From positions 1-7,657 of the forward strand of contig JAJRXE010000443.1 of NCBI GenBank assembly GCA_024276455.1: a stretch of 7,657 bases of DNA, written 5' to 3'. The DNA comes from Calditrichota bacterium (GTDB lineage: Bacteria > Calditrichota > Calditrichia > RBG-13-44-9). The position numbers and the translations under genes were made by a program. A model generated the notes under the pieces. The model did no database searches and had not been told where the DNA came from. It worked only from the letters and a program-made list of their open reading frames with translations. Below are positions 1-5,637 of this stretch, in pieces; the first letter of the stretch is position 1; each line of letters begins with the position of its first letter.

Positions 1-909
1 GTTAATGTCCACATCGTCGTTATTCGGATTGAAAATTTCGATCCACTCTCCATCGGAGTCTGAGACGGCATTGGGATTAATCATAAGTTCGCTGATGATT
101 ACTTTGGTGACATCCGGCTCCGGCTCCGAAAAATAGGCTCGCCGTACTAAGGTGGTGTCGATTACAAAAGGATTGGGTTTGCCATCCTGATAATCGGCAA
201 TTTTGTAAGTGCGGGCGACTTCCGCACTGTCCACTTCGTCCAGATAATGCCACTGGTAAAGTACGTCTTTCTGAATAATAAAAAAATTAGGATCGGCCGA
301 ATCGGCTTTTGCCTGGTACATGGTGTAAAAATAGAACATGGAACGAGCTGCATTCCCTTTGTGATCTTCCCGGGGTTCAAATTCAGCATAATCCAGATCG
401 TTTTCGCTGTATTCGTCGATGTATTCGGTAGGAATGGTGGTGAGCATGTAATCCAACCGGTACCATTCGTCGGTTTCCGCATCGTCAATTTCGTCGAAGG
501 GATTGTTGCTCCGGGCTTCGTTCACATTGACACGAACCGGGTACAGATGGTGCATGTCGCTTTTGGCGTTGCCAGTGGCTCCTTTGCTCTGGGGCCAGGT
601 GTGCTCCGTGTTAATGTCCTTGCTGTAGGCATCGACGGTGGGATCTTTCGTCGGGTCCAGCCAGATGGTGTACCCGGTGTAAACACAGCGTAAACTATCG
701 TTGTGATTGTCGATTTTTGCAAACAGGGTATCGCGAGCCATGTCGTAAGGTAAGACCGTGTCGGGTTTGTAATTGGCCACCAGACTATCTATTAATTCCT
801 GTCCGGTTAAGCCCGGAAAAAGCAAGGTGTCCTGGGCAAGCAACTGTTTCGCCGGAATAAAGTTTCCGATTAATAGGAATAACAAACCCCACCAATAAAT
901 TTTATTCAT
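1..909 (-). CDS. Secreted endonuclease I family protein with C-terminal lamin-tail domain (partial, C-terminus off window)
   Basis: The minus frame is open from an ATG at 909 to the window edge (303 codons, no stop). An SD-like AGGAG lies at 920-924, 10 nt before the start. Residues 1-26 look like a signal peptide: MNK, then a W/L/I-rich core, then a likely cut near LLA/QDT. The body matches the endonuclease I (EndA/NucM/Vvn) family of extracytoplasmic nonspecific nucleases with a beta-beta-alpha-metal fold: EHTWPQ at 102-107 (E102 metal ligand, H103 general base by family analogy), DMHHLYP at 118-124, VNEARSNNPF at 129-138 (N130 probable second metal ligand) and KGNAARSMFYFY at 184-195. From about residue 267 the text ISELMINP then GEWIEIFNPNN is the start of a lamin-tail (LTD) domain, common on secreted bacterial nucleases. 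Likely role: extracellular or periplasmic nucleic acid degradation for nutrients. No neighbouring gene shares its strand. A C-terminal sorting domain may follow outside the window, which cannot be seen. Confidence 0.93.
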   Translation of the reverse strand, partial: MNKIYWWGLLFLLIGNFIPAKQLLAQDTLLFPGLTGQELIDSLVANYKPDTVLPYDMARDTLFAKIDNHNDSLRCVYTGYTIWLDPTKDPTVDAYSKDINTEHTWPQSKGATGNAKSDMHHLYPVRVNVNEARSNNPFDEIDDAETDEWYRLDYMLTTIPTEYIDEYSENDLDYAEFEPREDHKGNAARSMFYFYTMYQAKADSADPNFFIIQKDVLYQWHYLDEVDSAEVARTYKIADYQDGKPNPFVIDTTLVRRAYFSEPEPDVTKVIISELMINPNAVSDSDGEWIEIFNPNNDDVDIN

Positions 910-1580
910 GGTAAAAGGACTCCTAAATTGTGTGAAAAAAGGCCATGGAGAAATTGTCGAAGACCACTTGAGGATACGATTTAATTTATTCAAATCAATA
1001 TAAAAAGAAATTTTGAAAATTTAAATAAGTTATTATTTTGTGATGTGCTCCGTAGATTGAAGAAAATTTTACAATTTAAGATTTCGTAAAATCGGGGATT
1101 TGCGGTGAATTGTTTTGGTGGTTCGCGTTGGTTCCGGAAATATTGATTTTGAAAAAGATGGTTTTGTGCTTAATTTGAACGCTATTGAGTTGAGGTTGAG
1201 TCGTATTGAAGAAAATTGTCATTCTTTGCGTTGTACTAATTTTCCTGGGATTGAAATATTCTGATTCTGGCATTTCTCACCCGGTTCGGTATTCGTCGGA
1301 ATGTGCTTTTGGGCAGGAAAATCACCCGGGAAAGATCCCCAATCTTGTTTCAACAGGGGAAACAAAATCTCTGTCTTATCCGCTACCTTTTCGTATGTTG
1401 GTGTTGCGAAAACCTTACGGTGGACCATCTCCGGTCAGGTTTCGAGGGGAGAACGGAAACAGAAATCTTCGGAGTGGCTTGCTGGATCTCCCTTTGCGCC
1501 CGGTTTCCGCCAGATATTCCCAATTGATTTTAACCCTTCGTTCCCCACCATCCCGCTCCTGATTTTAAAATCCTCCTTAA
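910..1580. other. Long intergenic region between divergent genes, no convincing gene
   Basis: The left part (about 940-1070) is A/T-rich and should hold the promoter of the minus-strand nuclease, but no clear -35/-10 pair stands out. Small inverted repeats are visible: ATTTTAC 1066-1072 with GTAAAAT 1086-1092; TTGTTTC 1345-1351 with GAAACAA 1359-1365; and the perfect 12-bp palindrome GATTTTAAAATC at 1561-1572. Overlapping plus-strand open frames run through 1206-1606. The one starting with TTG at 1206 begins with a hydrophobic, signal-like stretch, but its remainder is R/S/P-rich with no recognisable domain. I treat the region as noncoding or decayed sequence. Confidence 0.5.
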
Positions 1581-1609
1581 TTGATTGTTTAAAATTAATT
1601 CAATAAAAA
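1581..1609 (+). promoter_or_regulatory. Putative sigma70-type promoter for the AbgT-family gene
   Basis: TTGATT (1581-1586) and TAAAAA (1604-1609) are separated by 17 nt; each matches the sigma70 consensus at 4 of 6 positions. Transcription would begin near 1616, about 29 nt before the chosen start codon at 1645 and upstream of its ribosome binding site. The surroundings are A/T-rich, so a chance match is possible. Confidence 0.35.
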
Positions 1610-1644
1610 TCCGGATACAGAACCCGAAAAAACGAGGGGTGTCA

Positions 1645-3171
1645 ATGGGTAAATTATCTGACCTGAAAAATAGACTCATCGAATCGGCACTTTTAAAAGT
1701 TGAAAAAGCGGGGAATGCATTGCCGCACCCGGCTACTCTTTTTGCATTGTTTGCCCTGGGAACTATCCTGCTTTCCTGGGTTGTTTCTTTATTGAATCTG
1801 GAGGTGACCCATCCGGCTACCGGGCAAATCATTCGCCCGGTCAATCTGCTTACCCACGATGGGATTCACCGTATGATTTTGGAAATGGTAAGTAATTACA
1901 CCAGTTTTGCTCCCCTGGGAATTGTAATGGTCGCCATGCTGGGCATTGGAATTGCCGAAAGTAGCGGTTTAATCGGGGCAGGAATAAGATTGCTGGTGTT
2001 AACGGCGCCGCGGCGCTGGTTAACCTTCATTCTGGTCTTTGCCGGGGTTCTTTCCAATGTGGCCAGCGACATCGGATATGTGTTGCTCATTCCCCTGGCC
2101 GGGATTATTTTTCTGGCCATCGGTCGCCATCCGGTGGTGGGTATTGCGGCGGCGTTTGCCGGAGTTTCCGGTGGGTTCAGTGCCAATCTTTTGCTGGGAA
2201 CGGTTGACCCACTCCTCGCCGGACTTTCTCAGGAAGCAGCTCACATCATTGATCCGTCCTATTCGGTGAATCCCACGGCAAACTACTATTTTATGGTCGT
2301 TTCAACTTTTGTCATAGCCATTACCGGTACCTGGGTAACGGAAAAAATCGTGGCCCCCCGTTTTGGAGATTATCAGGGGAGCCATCGCCCGGAAGAAATT
2401 CAACACCTGAACGATCGGGAAAAACGGGGCCTTCTGTTTGCTTCTCTGGCGCTATTGGGGCTCTTGCTGATTACCTTGCTGGGTATCTTGCCCGAAAACG
2501 GTTTTCTGCGGGGAGCCGATGGTACGCTGCTTTCCTCCCCCTTAATCAAAGGGGTGGTAGCTATGTTGTTTATTTCTGCGGCGATTGCCGGCATTGCCTA
2601 CGGAGTCGGGGCGGGGGTTTTCCGCAGCGATAAAGACGTGGTGAAAGGAATGAGTGAAGCCATGAAGTCTCTCTCGCTTTATCTGGTATTGGTTTTCTTT
2701 GCCGCGCAATTTGTCGCTTACTTCAAATGGAGCCATTTGGGTATTATTTTAGCCGTTGAGGGGGCGACAATTCTGAAAAGCTCCGGCATGGGAGTGATTC
2801 CCTTAATGATTCTGTTTATTTTTCTCTCTGCGGTCATAAATATGCTAATGGGAAGTGCCTCCGCAAAATGGGCTCTAATGGCCCCGGTTTTTATTCCGAT
2901 GTTTATGCTTCTGGGTTACACACCGGAATTGACCCAAGTGGTGTACCGCATCGGCGATAGTATTTCGAACGTGATTTCCCCGATGATGAGCTTTTTCCCA
3001 TTGATTATTGCTTTTATTCAAAAATATGATAAAGAGGCTGGAATCGGGACCATTATTGCCACCATGCTGCCCTACACGGTGGCCTTTTTCATTGTCTGGA
3101 CGTTGCTATTAGTTGTCTGGTTATGGGCCGGATGGCCTCTGGGACCGGGTGCGGGTACCATGTTGCCGTAA
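1645..3171 (+). CDS. AbgT family transporter (p-aminobenzoyl-glutamate / antimetabolite transporter family)
   Basis: This is a polytopic inner-membrane protein of 508 aa, the usual AbgT length. I place the start at 1645 because AGGGG at 1635-1639 sits 5 nt upstream. The frame extends back to an ATG at 1585, but those 20 codons overlap the likely promoter and look non-native. Family signatures are GNALPHPATLF (23-33), SDIGYVLLIPLAGIIF (141-156), AGVSGGFSANLLLGTVDPLLAG (172-193, with D188) and the transport-site block N399, S406, W409, P427, R435, D438. The spacing W+18 P, +8 R, +3 D equals that of the key residues I recall from the MtrF and YdaH structures. Hydrophobic segments cover roughly 30-52, 88-118, 126-160, 165-190, 215-235, 262-282, 300-325, 345-370, 385-425 and 470-497. 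Family members import p-aminobenzoyl-glutamate (E. coli AbgT) or export p-aminobenzoate and sulfonamides using the cation gradient. Direction and substrate cannot be settled here, and no aminobenzoyl-glutamate hydrolase gene is adjacent. Confidence 0.93.
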   Translation: MGKLSDLKNRLIESALLKVEKAGNALPHPATLFALFALGTILLSWVVSLLNLEVTHPATGQIIRPVNLLTHDGIHRMILEMVSNYTSFAPLGIVMVAMLGIGIAESSGLIGAGIRLLVLTAPRRWLTFILVFAGVLSNVASDIGYVLLIPLAGIIFLAIGRHPVVGIAAAFAGVSGGFSANLLLGTVDPLLAGLSQEAAHIIDPSYSVNPTANYYFMVVSTFVIAITGTWVTEKIVAPRFGDYQGSHRPEEIQHLNDREKRGLLFASLALLGLLLITLLGILPENGFLRGADGTLLSSPLIKGVVAMLFISAAIAGIAYGVGAGVFRSDKDVVKGMSEAMKSLSLYLVLVFFAAQFVAYFKWSHLGIILAVEGATILKSSGMGVIPLMILFIFLSAVINMLMGSASAKWALMAPVFIPMFMLLGYTPELTQVVYRIGDSISNVISPMMSFFPLIIAFIQKYDKEAGIGTIIATMLPYTVAFFIVWTLLLVVWLWAGWPLGPGAGTMLP

Positions 3172-3275
3172 GATAGAAAGCAATCTTGGAAGGTCGGAGA
3201 GTACAGGTACATATACGCGAGCGTGCCGGGGCTGGCGTTTCGGGACGCCTTACCGGTGAGGCTGTTGGGAGAATG

Positions 3276-3307
3276 AAAAAAGCGAGAAGGGAGAAGCCCG
3301 CCTCGCT
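3276..3307 (-). terminator. Rho-independent terminator of the tRNA-Ser(UGA) transcript
   Basis: Read on the minus strand, AGCGAG (3307-3302) pairs with CTCGCT (3286-3281). An inner GGG/CCC extends the stem past a G-U pair and one mismatch, the loop is CTTCT, and six T residues follow (3281-3276, the first shared with the stem). It begins 11 nt beyond the tRNA 3' end at 3318, as expected for the end of a tRNA transcript. Confidence 0.7.
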
Positions 3308-3317
3308 GGAATCAGAG

Positions 3318-3401
3318 CGGAGGGCGAGGGACTCGAACCCCCAAGGGCTTACGCCCAGCGGTTTTCAAGACCGCCGCCTTACCAATTAGGACTAGCCCTC
3401 C
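3318..3401 (-). tRNA. tRNA-Ser(UGA)
   Basis: Class II tRNA on the minus strand, 84 nt without CCA. The acceptor arms GGAGGGC (3401-3395) and GCCCTCC (3325-3319) pair perfectly, with discriminator G at 3318, the normal serine identity base. The anticodon stem GCGGT/ACCGC encloses CTTGAAA, giving anticodon UGA (reads UCA and other UCN codons). The long variable arm GGGC-GTAA-GCCC marks it as a serine-type tRNA. The T arm is GGGGG-TTCGAGT-CCCTC. CCA is not encoded and must be added by the CCA-adding enzyme. Confidence 0.96.
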
Positions 3402-3412
3402 GTATATTAAAT

Positions 3413-3455
3413 AAAAAGTGATAAGCATCTTCAGGTTCCGATACTTACCACTTTT
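3413..3455 (-). terminator. Hairpin with T-tract after tRNA-Ser(GCU), probable terminator or processing stem
   Basis: On the minus strand AAAAGTGGTAAG (3455-3444) pairs with CTTATCACTTTT (3425-3414) over 12 bp, including one G-U pair. The loop is 18 nt and the 3' arm runs into TTTTT (3417-3413). It lies 6 nt beyond the 3' end of tRNA-Ser(GCU) and before tRNA-Ser(UGA), so it could end the first transcript or act as a partial terminator or processing signal between the two. The rather large, A/U-rich stem makes strong termination less certain. Confidence 0.5.
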
Positions 3456-3461
3456 CCGAAG

Positions 3462-3553
3462 CGGAGAGGGTGGGATTCGAACCCACGGTAGCGGTTTGTG
3501 CCGCTACACTCGCTTAGCAGGCGAGCGCCTTCAGCCGACTCGGCCACCTCTCC
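3462..3553 (-). tRNA. tRNA-Ser(GCU)
   Basis: Class II tRNA on the minus strand, 92 nt without CCA. The acceptor arms GGAGAGG (3553-3547) and CCTCTCC (3469-3463) pair perfectly, with discriminator G at 3462. The anticodon stem CTCGC/GCGAG encloses CTGCTAA, giving anticodon GCU (reads AGC and AGU). The variable arm is long, GTAGCGG and CCGCTAC enclosing CACAAA. The T arm GTGGG-TTCGAAT-CCCAC is canonical. It lies upstream of tRNA-Ser(UGA) in the direction of transcription with a 60-nt spacer. CCA is not encoded. Confidence 0.97.
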
Positions 3554-3814
3554 TTAAAAATCTATTTTAAAGATCAACCTGAAGCGGTTTTTTACTTTCC
3601 TCCCGCCCGGGTGGGATTCCACCGCTTTGTTCACCGCTTCAAACAACCTGATTAAAGACCAATAGAAAATCAATTTAAGCACGCCAAAATTAACCATCTT
3701 TTATTTTTAATGCAAGGCATTTTTACTTTGCCAAAACCACTCCGTAAGGTACCTTTTCTTTTGTTGTATTCAATTAGAAGACATTGGTTTCGTGGCTAAA
3801 ATTTCTCCAAAAAA
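3554..3814. other. Intergenic region between the tRNA genes and the trp leader
   Basis: No gene is visible. The segment next to the tRNA must carry its minus-strand promoter, but I cannot fix one. Visible structure: the inverted repeats around 3576-3641 (listed separately), an imperfect G/C palindrome at 3601-3616, and a perfect 10-bp palindrome AAGGTACCTT at 3746-3755. The rest is A/T-rich and featureless. Confidence 0.5.
3576..3641. repeat. Inverted repeats in the 5' flank of tRNA-Ser(GCU)
   Basis: TGAAGCGGT (3580-3588) and ACCGCTTCA (3633-3641) form a perfect 9-bp inverted repeat. An extra partial copy, ACCGCTT, lies at 3621-3627, and a near-palindromic G/C core at 3601-3616 sits between the arms. 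The overlapping AACCTGAAG (3576-3584) is also perfectly complementary to CTTCAGGTT (3429-3437) on the far side of the tRNA gene. These could fold in the precursor RNA or serve as protein binding sites; the function is unknown. Confidence 0.45.
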
Positions 3815-3847
3815 GGGTTGTTTATTCCCACAACCCATTATTATATT
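3815..3847 (+). promoter_or_regulatory. Putative trpL-trpB promoter with overlapping operator-like dyad
   Basis: TTGTTT (3818-3823) and TATATT (3842-3847), 18 nt apart, resemble sigma70 -35 and -10 boxes. A start near 3854 would leave about 20 nt before the leader ATG at 3874, similar to the short 5' leader of the E. coli trp transcript. A perfect 7-bp dyad, GGGTTGT (3815-3821) and ACAACCC (3830-3836), overlaps the -35 box and spacer, where a repressor could block RNA polymerase. The repressor is unknown and this is not an obvious E. coli TrpR box. Alternatively the dyad could be a chance hairpin. Confidence 0.45.
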
Positions 3848-3873
3848 CCGAAAAAATTAAGGAAAAGGAAAAT

Positions 3874-3960
3874 ATGGCGAAAGACTTCACCCGCGAAAAT
3901 TGGTCCTGGTATTGGTGGTGGCGCCAAGTGGGGCAGCGGGTGAGGTGTGTTCTGACCTAA
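3874..3960 (+). CDS. trpL: Tryptophan-rich leader peptide (trp attenuator, TrpL-like), 28 aa
   Basis: This ORF starts with ATG at 3874, is preceded by purine-rich SD-like sequence (AAGGA around 3859-3863 and 3865-3869), and ends with TAA at 3958-3960. The peptide begins MAKDFTREN and then reads WSWYWWW (residues 10-16), so Trp fills positions 10, 12, 14, 15 and 16. Trp is normally among the rarest residues, so this cannot reasonably be chance next to a tryptophan synthase gene. The peptide itself probably has no function. Its translation senses charged tRNA-Trp: a ribosome stalled on the Trp codons (3901-3921) covers RNA segment 1 and frees segment 2. The last third of the ORF overlaps segment 2 of the attenuator. 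It is too short and too compositionally odd for standard gene callers. Confidence 0.93.
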   Translation: MAKDFTRENWSWYWWWRQVGQRVRCVLT

Positions 3961-4013
3961 ATCGAATAAAAATTCTTTTGTTTTCAGCCCGCTGCCCAGA
4001 TTGGGTGGCGGGC
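3884..4013 (+). promoter_or_regulatory. Tryptophan attenuator: competing 1:2, 2:3 and 3:4 RNA helices
   Basis: Three mutually exclusive pairings can be read directly. Helix 1:2 joins 3884-3894 with 3936-3946 (TCACCCGC to GCGGGTGA plus flanking pairs, 11 bp with one U-G) and encloses all five Trp codons. Helix 2:3, the antiterminator, joins GGGCAGCGGG (3931-3940) with CCCGCTGCCC (3988-3997), 10 consecutive Watson-Crick pairs plus a wobble. Helix 3:4, the terminator, joins 3987-3997 with 4003-4013. By the E. coli trp model, fast translation with ample Trp-tRNA lets 1:2 and 3:4 form and stops transcription. A stall at the Trp codons masks segment 1, so 2:3 forms and trpB is transcribed. The folding is worked out by eye; the regulatory behaviour is inferred from the established mechanism. 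Confidence 0.9.
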
Positions 4014-4022
4014 ATTTTTTTT
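3987..4022 (+). terminator. Attenuator intrinsic terminator (helix 3:4)
   Basis: GCCCGCTGCCC (3987-3997) pairs with GGGTGGCGGGC (4003-4013) over 11 bp, nine Watson-Crick and two G-U, with a 5-nt loop AGATT. After one A at 4014 come eight T residues (4015-4022), then A and more T. It begins 26 nt after the leader stop codon and precedes trpB by about 190 nt, so read-through must be conditional for trpB to be expressed from the upstream promoter. Confidence 0.93.
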
Positions 4023-4213
4023 ATTTTAAAATGAAACGGAGGAAAAAATAAAAAAAATGCCCGAAAGATTGTCTAATTCGTCACTTAAATATCGAAAAGG
4101 GGAATTAATATTCACGATCATTATGTCTTTAGTGAGAGAGTTCAAATAAAATAGACATATTTTAGTTTACATCTTAAACCTTAACTCTACAAAATAGCAG
4201 GAGGATTTTATTT
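4023..4213 (+). other. 5' untranslated segment between attenuator and trpB
   Basis: A/T-rich, 191 nt, ending in the trpB ribosome binding site AGGAGG (4199-4204). It contains a 30-codon open frame, ATG 4057 to TAA 4149, with GGAGG at 4038-4042 but a long 14-nt gap, and a weak inverted repeat AGAGTT/AACTCT near 4135-4190. The peptide shows no recognisable feature. The segment could carry a secondary promoter or extra mRNA structure, but I see no convincing signal. Confidence 0.4.
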
Positions 4214-5518
4214 ATGGAAAAAAAGATTATGCTCGGAGAGAAGCAGATTCCCACTCATTATTACAATTTGGCAGCGGATTTGCCATTTTCCCTGGACCCG
4301 CCTCTGAATCCTGCCACCAAACAACCCATGGGTCCGGATGAGCTGGCGGCAATCTTTCCCATGAACTTGATTGAACAGGAGGTTACTCAGGAAAAGGAAA
4401 TTGAAATTCCCGAACCGGTACGAGAAGCCTATTTAATGTACCGTCCGACTCCTTTAATCCGAGCCACCCGTCTGGAAAAAGCTCTGGGTACCCCGGCGAA
4501 GATTTTTTACAAATACGAGGGTGTCTCTCCGACAGGAAGTCACAAACCGAATACTGCCATTGCCCAGGCATACTACAACAAAATTGCCGGTACCAAGAAA
4601 TTGGTGACCGAAACCGGTGCGGGACAGTGGGGGAGTGCGCTGGCTTTTGCCTCCCATGTATTTGGATTGGATTGTACGGTGTACATGGTGAAGGTGAGTT
4701 ACCACCAGAAACCTTACCGAAAAACAATCATGCATCTGTACGGAGCCGAGATTTATGCCTCTCCTTCGGATCGGACCGAAGCGGGAAGAAAAATCTTGCA
4801 AGAAGATCCCGATTGTCCGGGAAGTCTGGGTATTGCCATTTCGGAAGCAGTGGAAGAAGCATTGCAAGATGAGAAAACCAAATACTCGCTGGGAAGTGTG
4901 TTAAACCACGTGCTACTTCACCAGACGATAATTGGTCAGGAAGCCAAACGTCAGCTTGAAGCGATTGGAGAATATCCGGATGTCATCATTGGTTGCCACG
5001 GAGGCGGCTCCAATTTCGCCGGACTGGCTTTTCCGTTCCTGCGAGATAAAATCAACGGAAAGGACATTGATGTGATTGCGGTGGAGCCCAAATCCTGCCC
5101 GACGTTAACGGAAGGGAAGCTGGAGTATGATTTTGGCGACACCGCCGGTATGACGCCTTTGATGAAAATGTATACGCTGGGACACGATTTTATTCCACCT
5201 TCTATCCACGCGGGTGGGTTGCGCTATCACGGGGCGGCACCGCTGGTTAGCGCCGTACTGGAACATGGTTTAATTCGGGCTATGGCACTGGATCAGCTCG
5301 AAATTTTTGAGGGAGCGGTTCTCTTCAGTCAAACGGAGGGAATTATTCCGGCTCCCGAGTCTTCTCATGCTGTTCAGGCGGCTATTCTGGAAGCCAAAAA
5401 AGCAAAAGAAGAAGGCAAAGAGAAAACCATTGTGTTTAACCTCTCCGGGCATGGTTTGTTGGATCTGTCTGCGTACGAAGCCTACATGAATAACGAACTC
5501 ACCCGAAACGGCCGATAG
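4214..5518 (+). CDS. trpB: Tryptophan synthase beta chain, TrpB2 type (EC 4.2.1.20)
   Basis: This 434-aa PLP enzyme condenses indole with L-serine to give L-tryptophan in the cytoplasm. The start is fixed by AGGAGG at 4199-4204, 9 nt upstream. Visible motifs: YRPTPLIRATRLEKALG (76-92), the PLP lysine K111 in GSHKPNTA (108-115), TETGAGQWG (132-140) with E133 as the expected catalytic glutamate, the phosphate-binding loop GGGSN (263-267), EGIIPAPESSHA (375-386) and SGHGLLDL (411-418). The extended N-terminus, the length above 420 and the HKPNTA and GQWG variants (classic TrpB1 has HKxN and GQHG) mark the TrpB2 (COG1350) subfamily, usually thought to act without the alpha subunit on free indole. 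No trpA or other trp gene is adjacent. The Trp-codon leader and attenuator upstream say it is induced by tryptophan starvation. It is monocistronic, with its own terminator at 5541-5574. Confidence 0.95.
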   Translation: MEKKIMLGEKQIPTHYYNLAADLPFSLDPPLNPATKQPMGPDELAAIFPMNLIEQEVTQEKEIEIPEPVREAYLMYRPTPLIRATRLEKALGTPAKIFYKYEGVSPTGSHKPNTAIAQAYYNKIAGTKKLVTETGAGQWGSALAFASHVFGLDCTVYMVKVSYHQKPYRKTIMHLYGAEIYASPSDRTEAGRKILQEDPDCPGSLGIAISEAVEEALQDEKTKYSLGSVLNHVLLHQTIIGQEAKRQLEAIGEYPDVIIGCHGGGSNFAGLAFPFLRDKINGKDIDVIAVEPKSCPTLTEGKLEYDFGDTAGMTPLMKMYTLGHDFIPPSIHAGGLRYHGAAPLVSAVLEHGLIRAMALDQLEIFEGAVLFSQTEGIIPAPESSHAVQAAILEAKKAKEEGKEKTIVFNLSGHGLLDLSAYEAYMNNELTRNGR

Positions 5519-5540
5519 CGGTCACCTTTTTTCTTGATTC

Positions 5541-5574
5541 GGAAACCGGGAGCACCTGCTTCCGGTTTCTTTTT
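5541..5574 (+). terminator. Rho-independent terminator of trpB
   Basis: GAAACCGGGAGC (5542-5553) pairs with GCTTCCGGTTTC (5558-5569) over 12 bp including one G-U, with loop ACCT, extended by a G-T at 5541/5570 and followed by TTTTT (5570-5574). It starts 22 nt after the trpB stop, so trpB is transcribed separately from the methyltransferase genes downstream. Confidence 0.9.
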
Positions 5575-5637
5575 ACCGGCTTTCCCGAGAAATAATATGA
5601 ACTGGATTTACCGGGCGTTTTACTGTATCTTTCCGCC

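Noticed and set aside
247..693. 148-codon plus-strand open frame inside the nuclease gene
   Set aside because: It is a shadow of the minus-strand endonuclease, which has complete family motifs.
1206..1562. Plus-strand open frame of 118 codons beginning TTG with a hydrophobic N-terminus
   Set aside because: The start resembles a signal peptide, but the rest is R/S/P-rich without domain or motif, and other frames are equally open across the same stretch; a chance or decayed frame is more likely.
1585..1644. N-terminal extension of the AbgT-family protein from ATG 1585
   Set aside because: The SD at 1635-1639 supports the ATG at 1645, which gives the typical 508-aa length, and the extension overlaps the likely promoter.
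3234..3249. Hairpin GGCGT-TTCGGG-ACGCC after the AbgT-family gene
   Set aside because: The stem is only 5 bp and no T-tract follows, so it is not supported as the terminator of that gene.
3186..3389. 67-codon plus-strand open frame ending in a GLTPSGFQDRRLTN-like sequence
   Set aside because: Its C-terminal part is the antisense of tRNA-Ser(UGA), a well-known artefact that yields spurious conserved proteins.
3609..3619. 11-nt match (GGGTGGGATTC) to the T-arm region of tRNA-Ser(GCU) at 3468-3478, possible attachment-site remnant
   Set aside because: It is too short, and there is no integrase or mobile gene nearby; probably coincidence.
4057..4149. 30-codon open frame between attenuator and trpB
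   Set aside because: SD spacing is long (14 nt) and the peptide has no recognisable feature, so it is not called as a gene; noted as part of the spacer finding.
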